Origin: Bacteroidales bacterium UBA6244
GTDB lineage: Bacteria; Bacteroidota; Bacteroidia; Bacteroidales; F082
Direction of reading: 5' to 3'
DNA length: 15,786 nt
NCBI GenBank assembly: GCA_002440885.1
Contig: DJVY01000246.1
Coordinates: 3,361 to 19,146, forward strand
In this document: positions 8,787 to 15,654 of the stretch, piece by piece
Layout of the letters: every line of letters begins with the position of its first letter
How positions within the stretch are numbered: the first letter of the stretch is position 1
The notes under the pieces: generated by a model
Databases searched by the model: none
What the model was told of the DNA's origin: nothing
The model's input: the letters and a program-made list of their open reading frames with translations, nothing else
Made by a program: the position numbers and the translations under genes

Positions 8787-8974
8787 CTATTTTCAACCCC
8801 CACAACAATTCTATAGGTACATTTTTTCACCATAAACCGACTCTAATAATACATCTACATGCAGGAGTCTATTTTACTGAGAATATGAGATGTTAGCAAG
8901 ACTCAGTTACTCTACAAACCTGAAAGTTATATAAATGAAAATACGAAAGCCTTATTACTTGGCGTCTAATACTG

Positions 8975-8982
8975 TATCTTTG
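8975..8982 (+). promoter_or_regulatory. -7 element very close to the DUF47 gene start
   Basis: TATCTTTG is an exact TAnnTTTG match ending only 2 bp before the first ATG (8985). If used, transcription would begin at about 8988-8990, inside the annotated start. Translation would then have to begin at the next in-frame ATG (9006), which has a leader of about 17 nt. No good -33 element is seen, so a chance match is possible. Confidence 0.4.
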
Positions 8983-8984
8983 AT

Positions 8985-9656
8985 ATGAAATTAAACCAGA
9001 GTTATATGTCGCTACTTTTTAAAAATGCCAAACAACTGGTGTTGCAAATTGATGAATTCATCAATACCGTGGAACAAGGTATACTTGTATTTAAGGAGGG
9101 TGTTTTAAATTACGTGAACCATGATAAGGATTTGTTTGCCGATAAGATTGCCACCATCGACCGGCTTGAAGCTACTGCTGACAAACTTCAACGACAGATT
9201 GATGATGAATTTTATCGACACTCGTTGCTTCCTCAAAATATCAACGACATTGAAAGCATGCTCGACAGAATGGATGAATTGATTGACATCTCCAAGGATA
9301 ATCTTTATCAATTTGCATTGGAAATTCCATTTCTCCCTGAAAGTATTCGCGATGATTACAAGCGACTTACCAATACTTCGGTGGAGGCTGCTTTATGTGT
9401 TATTCCTGCCGTGCGGACCTATTTCAGGGAGCCTGTCAAGGTTCGCGACATGCTTTCGAAGGTTTATTTTTATGAAAAAGAAACCGATAAAATTTCAAGA
9501 AGCATTAAAAGAAAGGTGTTTCACGAAATGCACGATTTGGATTTAGCTCAAAAAATTCACCTGCGGTATTTCGCACTTCACATTGAAACTATTTCGGATA
9601 AAGCGGAAGGACTAGCCGATGTGTTATCGATTATGGCTCTTAAACTAAACATATGA
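8985..9656 (+). CDS. DUF47/PhoU-like phosphate transport regulator (Pit accessory protein)
   Basis: A 223-residue all-helical soluble protein of the DUF47 (TIGR00153, PhoU-like) family. Typical members are just over 200 residues and are encoded next to PiT transporters. Visible features are an N-terminal helix with AKQLVLQIDEFINTVEQG, the central acidic helix DIESMLDRMDELIDISKDN, and the C-terminal YFALHIETISDKAEGLADVL helix with conserved E/D positions of the kind that bind metal in PhoU-like bundles. The stop overlaps the transporter start in an ATGA arrangement (9653-9656), which predicts translational coupling and a 1:1 partnership. The true start may be M8 at 9006, because a -7 element ends 2 bp before the first ATG and MSLLFKNAK looks like the family N-terminus. 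The family role, modulation of PiT-mediated phosphate uptake, is known by association rather than by mechanism. Confidence 0.88.
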   Translation: MKLNQSYMSLLFKNAKQLVLQIDEFINTVEQGILVFKEGVLNYVNHDKDLFADKIATIDRLEATADKLQRQIDDEFYRHSLLPQNINDIESMLDRMDELIDISKDNLYQFALEIPFLPESIRDDYKRLTNTSVEAALCVIPAVRTYFREPVKVRDMLSKVYFYEKETDKISRSIKRKVFHEMHDLDLAQKIHLRYFALHIETISDKAEGLADVLSIMALKLNI

Positions 9657-11476
9657 TCACCCTGCTTTTTTTATCAAGTGGTTTGTTTTTAGGGTGGTCG
9701 TTGGGCGCCAACGATGCGGCCAATATTTTTGGCACGGCTGTGGGTACCCGTATGGTCAGATTCAGAACAGCAGCCATATTGGGCAGTATTTTTGTCATTA
9801 TTGGAGCTGTTGTACAAGGTGCCGGAGCAAGCCATACGCTAGGCGAATTGGGCAAAGTGAGTACGTTGGCAGCCGCATTTACAGTAGCTTTGGCCGCAGC
9901 ACTTACTGTTTTTTGGATGACTCGTTTAAGTCTGCCTGTTTCCACCAGTCAGGCCATCGTGGGTGCCATCATCGGGTGGAATTTTTATACCAACAGCCCT
10001 ACCGACGTTGGTGTGCTAACTAAAATTGTCTCAACGTGGGTTTCCGGTCCGATACTGGGTGGCATTTTTGCCGTCCTTCTTTTCATGCTACTCCAACTGG
10101 CCACACGAAAAGCCAAATTACATCTGTTATATAAGGATGCTCTGGTTCGTGTTGGCCTGCTCCTTATTGGCGCCTTTGGTGCATACAGCCTGGGAGCCAA
10201 CAATATAGCCAACGTAATGGGTGTATTTACTGACGCTGTGCATTTCCCTGAAATACATATTGGGTGGTTGGTTATTTCAGGAAAGCAGCAGTTGTTTTTT
10301 GTGGGTGGAGTAGCCATTGCGATTGGAATTATCACCTATTCAAAACATGTGATGGAAACCGTGGGCAATACGCTTATGCCATTAACTCCCGAGGCTGCTC
10401 TTGTGGTGGTACTTGCCCAGGCAATGGTATTGTTTATCTTTTCGTCTCAATCGCTATCCAATGCTGTGGCATCCATTGGTTTACCAGCCATACCGCTGGT
10501 TCCCGTATCGAGTTCACAGGTCGTGATTGGAGCCATTATCGGCATTGGGCTATACAAAGGAGGGCGTGAAATTAAGTTAAATATTCTCGGAAGCATCAGC
10601 TTAGGCTGGATAGCGACACCCATAGCAGCGGGTATTCTGAGCTTTTTTATGTTGTTTTTTGTGAACAATGTCTTCAAGCAAGATGTTGGATCAAACCTAA
10701 TAGAAAACCTGATTATCAAAGAAATATCAACTCACAAACCCCCTGCCTCACCAGTGGTCGACACCATGGGTTTAATGGATCCACTTGATTTGGTTAAGCA
10801 TGTGGGTACGCCAAAAACAGTGCCAGCCCCTACACACCACCACACAATCTACTGGGTGATAGGTATTCTTGCCTTTATGACCTTAGCTTCCCTCCTCTTT
10901 CTGTGGAATCGGTGGATGAAGAAGAAAAAACAGTGGCTTAGTCAAATCAAGCAACTCAAGGAAACACATCAGCAACAGTTGGATGCAATACAAAAGAAAC
11001 TCACGGAAAGGAATGCCATTCAGGAAGACATGGATAAAGAACTTAAGTTCAGGCAAAATGAAATGACAACCATGGCTATGAACATTATTCACAAAAATGA
11101 GTTTCTTAATGATTTGAAAAAAGAGATTTTGACTATCAAAGGTAAAATGAAAGACCCGGAAAGTCGACACAACCTCAACAAACTTACTTTGATGGTCAGT
11201 CAGAACATCTCCATCGATCGAGACAGAGAAAAATTTCAGCTACATGTGGATGAACAGAATACACGGTTCTTGCAACTGTTGATCGAAAAATTTCCAGCCA
11301 TGACCGAAAACGAAAAACGACTCGCTACTTTATTGCGACTGAATTTGTCGTCAAAAGAAATTGCTTCCATACTGAACATTTCGCCTAAGAGCGTTGAAAT
11401 GAACCGATACCGACTTAGAAAAAAACTGGGTGTACCCGGAGATGTGGGACTAACCGAGTTTATCAGAGAACTATAG
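9653..11476 (+). CDS. PiT phosphate transporter fused to a membrane-tethered LuxR-type HTH domain
   Basis: A 607-residue protein. Residues 1-342 are a full PiT (PHO4) permease with both inverted-repeat signatures: GANDAANIFGTAVG (18-31) with PVSTSQ (95-100), and GANNIANVMG (from 181) with PVSSSQ (284-289). These are the motifs of the Pi and cation path of inner-membrane Pi symporters. Residues about 343-398 form a Pro-containing linker ending THHH. An extra membrane helix follows (about 399-418, IYWVIGILAFMTLASLLFLW), then RWMKKKK, which predicts that the rest is cytoplasmic. Residues 423-480 are a charged, heptad-like coiled coil. Residues about 547-607 are a GerE/LuxR-type HTH, with SSKEIASILNISPKSVEMNR (566-585) as turn and recognition helix. 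The frame is continuous, so this is not a sequencing join of two genes. It overlaps the DUF47 gene by 4 bp. The DNA target is unknown; autoregulation or control of the porin downstream is inference. Confidence 0.9.
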   Translation: MITLLFLSSGLFLGWSLGANDAANIFGTAVGTRMVRFRTAAILGSIFVIIGAVVQGAGASHTLGELGKVSTLAAAFTVALAAALTVFWMTRLSLPVSTSQAIVGAIIGWNFYTNSPTDVGVLTKIVSTWVSGPILGGIFAVLLFMLLQLATRKAKLHLLYKDALVRVGLLLIGAFGAYSLGANNIANVMGVFTDAVHFPEIHIGWLVISGKQQLFFVGGVAIAIGIITYSKHVMETVGNTLMPLTPEAALVVVLAQAMVLFIFSSQSLSNAVASIGLPAIPLVPVSSSQVVIGAIIGIGLYKGGREIKLNILGSISLGWIATPIAAGILSFFMLFFVNNVFKQDVGSNLIENLIIKEISTHKPPASPVVDTMGLMDPLDLVKHVGTPKTVPAPTHHHTIYWVIGILAFMTLASLLFLWNRWMKKKKQWLSQIKQLKETHQQQLDAIQKKLTERNAIQEDMDKELKFRQNEMTTMAMNIIHKNEFLNDLKKEILTIKGKMKDPESRHNLNKLTLMVSQNISIDRDREKFQLHVDEQNTRFLQLLIEKFPAMTENEKRLATLLRLNLSSKEIASILNISPKSVEMNRYRLRKKLGVPGDVGLTEFIREL

Positions 11477-11546
11477 CCAATTAAATTTCCTACCTATAAT
11501 ACAGTTACTTACATTTTTGAATACTTCTTACAAATAATATAGAGTT

Positions 11547-12722
11547 ATGTTAAACATCGCACTGTTTGGCCCACCGGGAGCCGGAAAAGGAACCCAATCT
11601 GAATTTCTGATTGAAAAATATAAACTTTTTTATATCTCAACCGGGGATATTCTGCGAAAGGAAATTGCCGAAGGGTCGGCACTGGGACTGGAAGCACGGT
11701 CGATTATTGCTTCGGGAGGCCTGGTTTCGGATGAAATCATTGTACAGATCATCGAAAAAACCATCCAATCTAATCCCAATGCCAACGGTTTTCTGTTCGA
11801 TGGCTTTCCAAGAACCTATATTCAGGCTTATATTCTCGAAGGTTTGATGATCAAGCTCAATACGGCGCTCAACTGCCTCATTAGTCTGGAAGTGGACGAA
11901 GAAACCTCGGTGCAGCGACTTTTGGAACGTGGCAAGCAATCGGGACGCATGGACGACAATGAGAAAGTGATCAGGAATCGCTTGCACGAATACAACGAAA
12001 AAACCCTTCCCGTGCTGAATTTCTACAAGGAAAAAGGAAACTATTTTGCCGTAAACGGATCACAAAGCATTGAACAAGTGAGTGCTGACATCGAAGTGAT
12101 TGTTCAAAACGAGCTTTCAAAAAGCCTGATGAACATTGTTTTATTTGGTTATCCGGGTTCAGGCAGGGGTTCGCAGGGTCGTGCATTGGCCAAGGCGTAC
12201 GGATTGGAATACATCGCCACCGGGCCCATGTTGGAACAGGAAATTGCCAAAAACACAGCTATAGGCAAGCAAATTTCGCAACTTTACGAGAGTGGCAAAC
12301 TGGTTCCCGACGAAATCGTGGTGAAACTCATTGAGAAAAAGCTGGAACAATCCAAGGGAATCAAAGGATTCATTTTCAAAGGTTTTCCACGAACACTGGT
12401 GCAATCGTATATTTTAGACGGCTTGCTTAAGAAACATGGGTCTTCCATTTCAAAAGTCATCGAGTTGGAGGTACCCACGTTGGAGCTCATCAGCCGGTTG
12501 GATGCCAGAAGCAAAACCGACGACTGCATGCCCTACGATACCAGCACGGAGAAAATTGTAAAACGACTTCAGGAGCACGAAAACAAAACCGTGCCCGTAA
12601 TCAACAAATACAACCACCTGCACGGAGTAACTAAGATTAACGGGATGGGTTCCTTTGAGGAGGTCAACAAAAGACTGTCGGAGGAAATTGAAAATGCTTT
12701 TAAAACACTCACTCACAATTAA
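11547..12722 (+). CDS. Tandem adenylate-kinase-like protein with degenerate second half
   Basis: A 391-residue protein made of two nucleoside-monophosphate-kinase domains, each about 190 residues. Domain 1 (1-190) has P-loop GPPGAGKGTQ (8-17, K14), TGDILR (32-37), DGFPRT (85-90) and a short AK1-like lid GRMDDN (R134), so it should be active in ATP + AMP to 2 ADP or a related NMP kinase reaction. Domain 2 (195-391) aligns end to end but has GYPGSGRGSQ with R207 in place of the P-loop lysine, TGPMLE (P227, E230), KGFPRT (K278) and SKTDD (K323) plus a short CMPYDTS insertion. It is therefore probably catalytically dead or altered. Both halves share the unusual stretch Q(A/S)YIL(E/D)GL after FPRT, which points to internal duplication. 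It lies 70 bp after the PiT fusion on the same strand. A separate housekeeping adk is expected elsewhere in the genome. Confidence 0.9.
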   Translation: MLNIALFGPPGAGKGTQSEFLIEKYKLFYISTGDILRKEIAEGSALGLEARSIIASGGLVSDEIIVQIIEKTIQSNPNANGFLFDGFPRTYIQAYILEGLMIKLNTALNCLISLEVDEETSVQRLLERGKQSGRMDDNEKVIRNRLHEYNEKTLPVLNFYKEKGNYFAVNGSQSIEQVSADIEVIVQNELSKSLMNIVLFGYPGSGRGSQGRALAKAYGLEYIATGPMLEQEIAKNTAIGKQISQLYESGKLVPDEIVVKLIEKKLEQSKGIKGFIFKGFPRTLVQSYILDGLLKKHGSSISKVIELEVPTLELISRLDARSKTDDCMPYDTSTEKIVKRLQEHENKTVPVINKYNHLHGVTKINGMGSFEEVNKRLSEEIENAFKTLTHN

Positions 12723-12773
12723 ATTACCAGAAATATACATATATGATTATCAATTACTTGTCGGTGAGTAGAG

Positions 12774-12792
12774 TAAAATTGTTTAAAATTGT
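12774..12792. repeat. Two direct 9-bp repeats upstream of the porin gene
   Basis: TAAAATTGT occurs at 12774-12782 and again at 12784-12792, a period of 10 bp, about one helical turn. It lies roughly 25 bp upstream of the putative porin -33 element. The arrangement suits a tandem binding site on one face of the DNA, but the sequence is A/T-rich and chance is not excluded. Confidence 0.4.
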
Positions 12793-12816
12793 AGGGTCTG
12801 TGTATAGTGGTTCTTT

Positions 12817-12847
12817 TTTGTATCCACATCATTTGGCCGTTATTTTG
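12817..12847 (+). promoter_or_regulatory. Putative Bacteroidota promoter for the porin gene
   Basis: TTTG (12817-12820) and TTATTTTG (12840-12847) are separated by 19 bp, the usual spacing of Bacteroidota -33 and -7 elements. The -7 differs from TAnnTTTG at one fixed position. The predicted leader is about 50 nt. No terminator is recognised between 12723 and this site, so some read-through from the kinase gene is possible. Confidence 0.4.
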
Positions 12848-12906
12848 GCCTCTCAAATGTTATTCATGTATTAACTCAATAAAGTGTTTACAAATCTTTA
12901 AAAACA

Positions 12907-14490
12907 ATGAAAAAATTATCGTACACTAAATTTCTGTTGATGAGCCTCCTCATATGGATGATTCCATTGGAAAGCCTGATGGCTCAAACCACGGTTACCG
13001 GGAAAATTTTTCCCGCAGGTTCGGAAACTCCCATGGCCAATGCAACAGTCCAGGTACAGGGAAGCGAACTGATCGCCACTACCAACCACAACGGATATTT
13101 CAAGCTCACTATTCCCGAAAAACAGGACATCTCTTTAGTCGTTTCTGCTAAAGGATATCAAAATCAACAACTTGATGTAGATAAAAGCACCGATATTTTG
13201 GTGACCATGTTTGCCGAAGATGAGGACGAAACTACCAATGATTACGGAAAAGGAGTGAATGTGAGGGCCAGGCTGGTTCCTGAATCACGGGATGGAATTC
13301 TGATACTCGAATCTGAAGATCAACGGTTTAAATACTGGTTCGACACACGTGTCTATTTTGATGGTGCCACCTATTTCGGCGATGCTTCAGAAATTGGTAA
13401 CGGCGTGAATATCAGAAGGGCACGCTTCGCCATTAAAGCCATGCTCTGGGGACATTGGGGAGGTGAATTCGACATTGATTTGGCCTACAACGAAGTTGAT
13501 TTGAAAGATGCCTACATTCGCTATGTGGGAAACAATTGGCAGTTGAAAGCCGGTAATTTCAAAGAGCCCTTTTCGATGGAAACCACCACCACCTCACGTT
13601 ATCTTACCTTCCTAGAAAGACCAATGATTAACGAAATTGCCCCCTCACGCCATCTGGGTATCGCTTACAGAAACTTTGGCAACCGCTATTTCTTCGAAGG
13701 CGGTATTTTTTCGTCAGAAATTGCCAACACACTCATGCAGGACGAAAACAAATCAAAGGGAACGAGTGCAGGTTATTCAGTTACCGGCCGGTTCGCCTAC
13801 GCTCCCATTAAAAAAGACAGACAAATACTACATTTGGGCATTGCAGGCTCTTACCGCACACCAAAAATTCAGGAATTAGGCGACCCTTCGAATGCTTACC
13901 GCTATAACACCCGTGCCGAAACCTCTATCAACCGCAAGAAATACCTTGACACTGACTTTATTGAAGATGTAAAATATTTCACCTTGATGGGCGCTGAAGC
14001 AGCATACGCATACAAAAACTTTAAAATCATTGGCGAATACATGCGCAACGATATCCGTCGTGATGCAGATAAAGTCCCCACAGGGGAAGACAAACCCAGC
14101 ATCGAAGGTTTTTATATAGCGGGAAGCTGGATTGTAAACAATGGCGATTACTATTATAACATGGGAGAAGCCGAATTTAACCAAATCGATTTTCGCAACA
14201 ACAAAAAAGGCGCCATGGAAATTGCCTTGCGCTACGACTATTCTGATGCCAATAGTTTTGTTGAAGGAAACAAAACTCCCTATATTCAGGGTGGTTCAGC
14301 CGAGGGTTACACCCTGGGAATTAACTACTACGTGAACTACAACGTGAAATTCATGCTCAACTACACCTATATTAACAACGACCGTTGGGCTGATGGCAAA
14401 GGTAAATACGCCAACGACAAAACCGCTCCAACCGGAGAAGGCGGCATCGATTTCAGCATAATTCAGGCACGTATAGAAATAGACTTTTAA
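12907..14490 (+). CDS. Phosphate-selective porin (OprP/OprO family) with N-terminal carboxypeptidase-D-like domain
   Basis: A 527-residue outer-membrane protein. Residues 1-26 are a Sec signal peptide, with likely cleavage at LMA|QTT. Residues about 28-103 are a CarboxypepD_reg-like beta-sandwich (VTGKIFPAG..TPMANATVQVQG, NHNGYFKL, VSAKGYQNQQ). An acidic linker EDEDET follows, then from about 130 a Porin_O_P beta barrel with NIRRARFAIKAMLWGHWGGEFDIDLA, LKDAYIRYVGNNWQLKAGNFKEPFSME and a terminal strand ending IEIDF. The final phenylalanine is typical of Bam substrates. Family members pass phosphate or polyphosphate, though many Bacteroidota homologues are untested. The gene follows the PiT cluster on the same strand and precedes two lipoprotein genes (35 bp to the first), which supports a phosphate-acquisition context. 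Substrate preference is inferred. Confidence 0.87.
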   Translation: MKKLSYTKFLLMSLLIWMIPLESLMAQTTVTGKIFPAGSETPMANATVQVQGSELIATTNHNGYFKLTIPEKQDISLVVSAKGYQNQQLDVDKSTDILVTMFAEDEDETTNDYGKGVNVRARLVPESRDGILILESEDQRFKYWFDTRVYFDGATYFGDASEIGNGVNIRRARFAIKAMLWGHWGGEFDIDLAYNEVDLKDAYIRYVGNNWQLKAGNFKEPFSMETTTTSRYLTFLERPMINEIAPSRHLGIAYRNFGNRYFFEGGIFSSEIANTLMQDENKSKGTSAGYSVTGRFAYAPIKKDRQILHLGIAGSYRTPKIQELGDPSNAYRYNTRAETSINRKKYLDTDFIEDVKYFTLMGAEAAYAYKNFKIIGEYMRNDIRRDADKVPTGEDKPSIEGFYIAGSWIVNNGDYYYNMGEAEFNQIDFRNNKKGAMEIALRYDYSDANSFVEGNKTPYIQGGSAEGYTLGINYYVNYNVKFMLNYTYINNDRWADGKGKYANDKTAPTGEGGIDFSIIQARIEIDF

Positions 14491-14525
14491 GCATACCAGT
14501 ATTAATAATTGAAAAAAAAAGAATC

Positions 14526-15632
14526 ATGAAAAAATATCTCTTCATTATATTAGGCGGACTGCTTGCCTTAACGGGTTGTGTAAAGGATGAAAACCCGGAT
14601 GTGGGCCCTACTCCACCGGCACCCCAGAACTACAAAGACATTGTAATCAACGAATTGATTGCCAAAGACATTACCGACCCCTATTACATTGATTTGTCCG
14701 GCGGAGCTGCCGACTGGGTAGAGCTTTATAACAAAGGAACCCAAGCCGTTAACGTGGCTGGAATGTACATTACTGACACCGAAGCCGACGAAACTGCCTG
14801 GCAACAAATTCCCGCTTCCGATAACGCCCTTACCACCATTCCTCCCAAAGGATTTTTGGTGATTATTTGCGGTGCTGCCGATGCCACGGGTACTGACCTG
14901 CCCACCCAGATTCTTGATAGTCACATCCTGGTGGACATGGGCATCAGCTCGTCGAAGGACTCCATCATCGTACTTTACGATCCTGAAAAAACAGAAGTGT
15001 TCCGGACAGCCAATTTCGGTGCCGATGGACCACAAGGCGAACTCCCCGATGACAAATCAACCGGTTTGACCACCGATGGAGGCGCCATTTCTACCTGGGC
15101 TATTCTTGGCACAAAAACACCCGGAGCACCCAACGACGGGGGCAGTGTTGTAGAAGGAACACTGGTTATCAACGAATTCATGTGTAGCAACGATAGTTTT
15201 GTAGTACCAGGTGTTGAAGGCGATTTCCCCGATTGGTTTGAAGTTTATAATACCGGTGACACCCCCATAGACATGGGCGGTTGGTATGTAACCGACAACC
15301 TGGAAGATCCCCTACAATATCAATTACCAACCGATCAACCTGGACTCACAACTGTACCTCCTCACGGTTTTATCCTTTTGATTTGCGATGGCCTGGAAGA
15401 TGGTTTACACACCAATTTTAAACTGAGTGGTTCGGGCGAATCCATCGGCATTTCAAAAGATGGAATCAGCTATGTTCAGGAAATCACCTATGGCGACGGT
15501 CTTGCTGTTCCCAATCCTCCCACCGATAATTCGGCCGGTTTAGATGTGGATGGCGGAGCTACCTGGATGATTTTTACCGTTGGAACCGACCGTGTTCCCA
15601 CCCCGGGTGCCAGCAATAATCCATCAAAATAG
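14526..15632 (+). CDS. Lipoprotein with two lamin-tail domains, probably surface-exposed
   Basis: A 368-residue protein with a lipoprotein signal (lipobox LTGC, acylated C18). The mature N-terminus CVKDENPD contains K-D-E, matching the K-(D/E)2 form of the Bacteroidota lipoprotein surface-export signal, so it may face outward. Two lamin-tail (LTD) beta-sandwich domains follow. The first, about 38-195, has IVINELIAKD and DWVELYNKGTQAVNVAGMYITD. The second, about 212-365, has LVINEFMCSND and DWFEVYNTGDTPIDMGGWYVTD. Each ends in a similar motif (GLTTDGGAISTW..TPGAPN and GLDVDGGATWMI..TPGASN), so this is an internal duplication. No catalytic domain is visible. LTD modules are often attached to secreted nucleases and phosphatases, so this protein may bind nucleic acid or a partner, but the function is not established. 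It is 35 bp after the porin and probably co-transcribed with it. Confidence 0.85.
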   Translation: MKKYLFIILGGLLALTGCVKDENPDVGPTPPAPQNYKDIVINELIAKDITDPYYIDLSGGAADWVELYNKGTQAVNVAGMYITDTEADETAWQQIPASDNALTTIPPKGFLVIICGAADATGTDLPTQILDSHILVDMGISSSKDSIIVLYDPEKTEVFRTANFGADGPQGELPDDKSTGLTTDGGAISTWAILGTKTPGAPNDGGSVVEGTLVINEFMCSNDSFVVPGVEGDFPDWFEVYNTGDTPIDMGGWYVTDNLEDPLQYQLPTDQPGLTTVPPHGFILLICDGLEDGLHTNFKLSGSGESIGISKDGISYVQEITYGDGLAVPNPPTDNSAGLDVDGGATWMIFTVGTDRVPTPGASNNPSK

Positions 15633-15654
15633 GATAACATATAATCTGCATTAA

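Noticed and set aside
8773..8808. TTGTTGT/ACAACAA inverted repeat around the start of the 504-residue gene
   Set aside because: The 7-bp arms are A/T-rich with a 22-nt loop, giving a weak hairpin. It may be coincidental, and there is no support for translational control.
10835..10843. Three consecutive histidines before the extra helix of the PiT fusion, as a possible metal site
   Set aside because: Three residues in a flexible linker are not enough to claim metal binding, and no other ligands are evident nearby.
11477..11546. Possible promoter before the tandem kinase gene (CATTTTTG)
   Set aside because: It differs from TAnnTTTG at the first position and lacks a -33 partner. Co-transcription with the PiT fusion across the 70-bp gap is just as likely.
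14568..15035. Minus-strand open frame of 155 codons inside the lamin-tail lipoprotein gene
   Set aside because: It is antisense to a gene with a clear signal peptide and domain repeats, and has no promoter or family features of its own.
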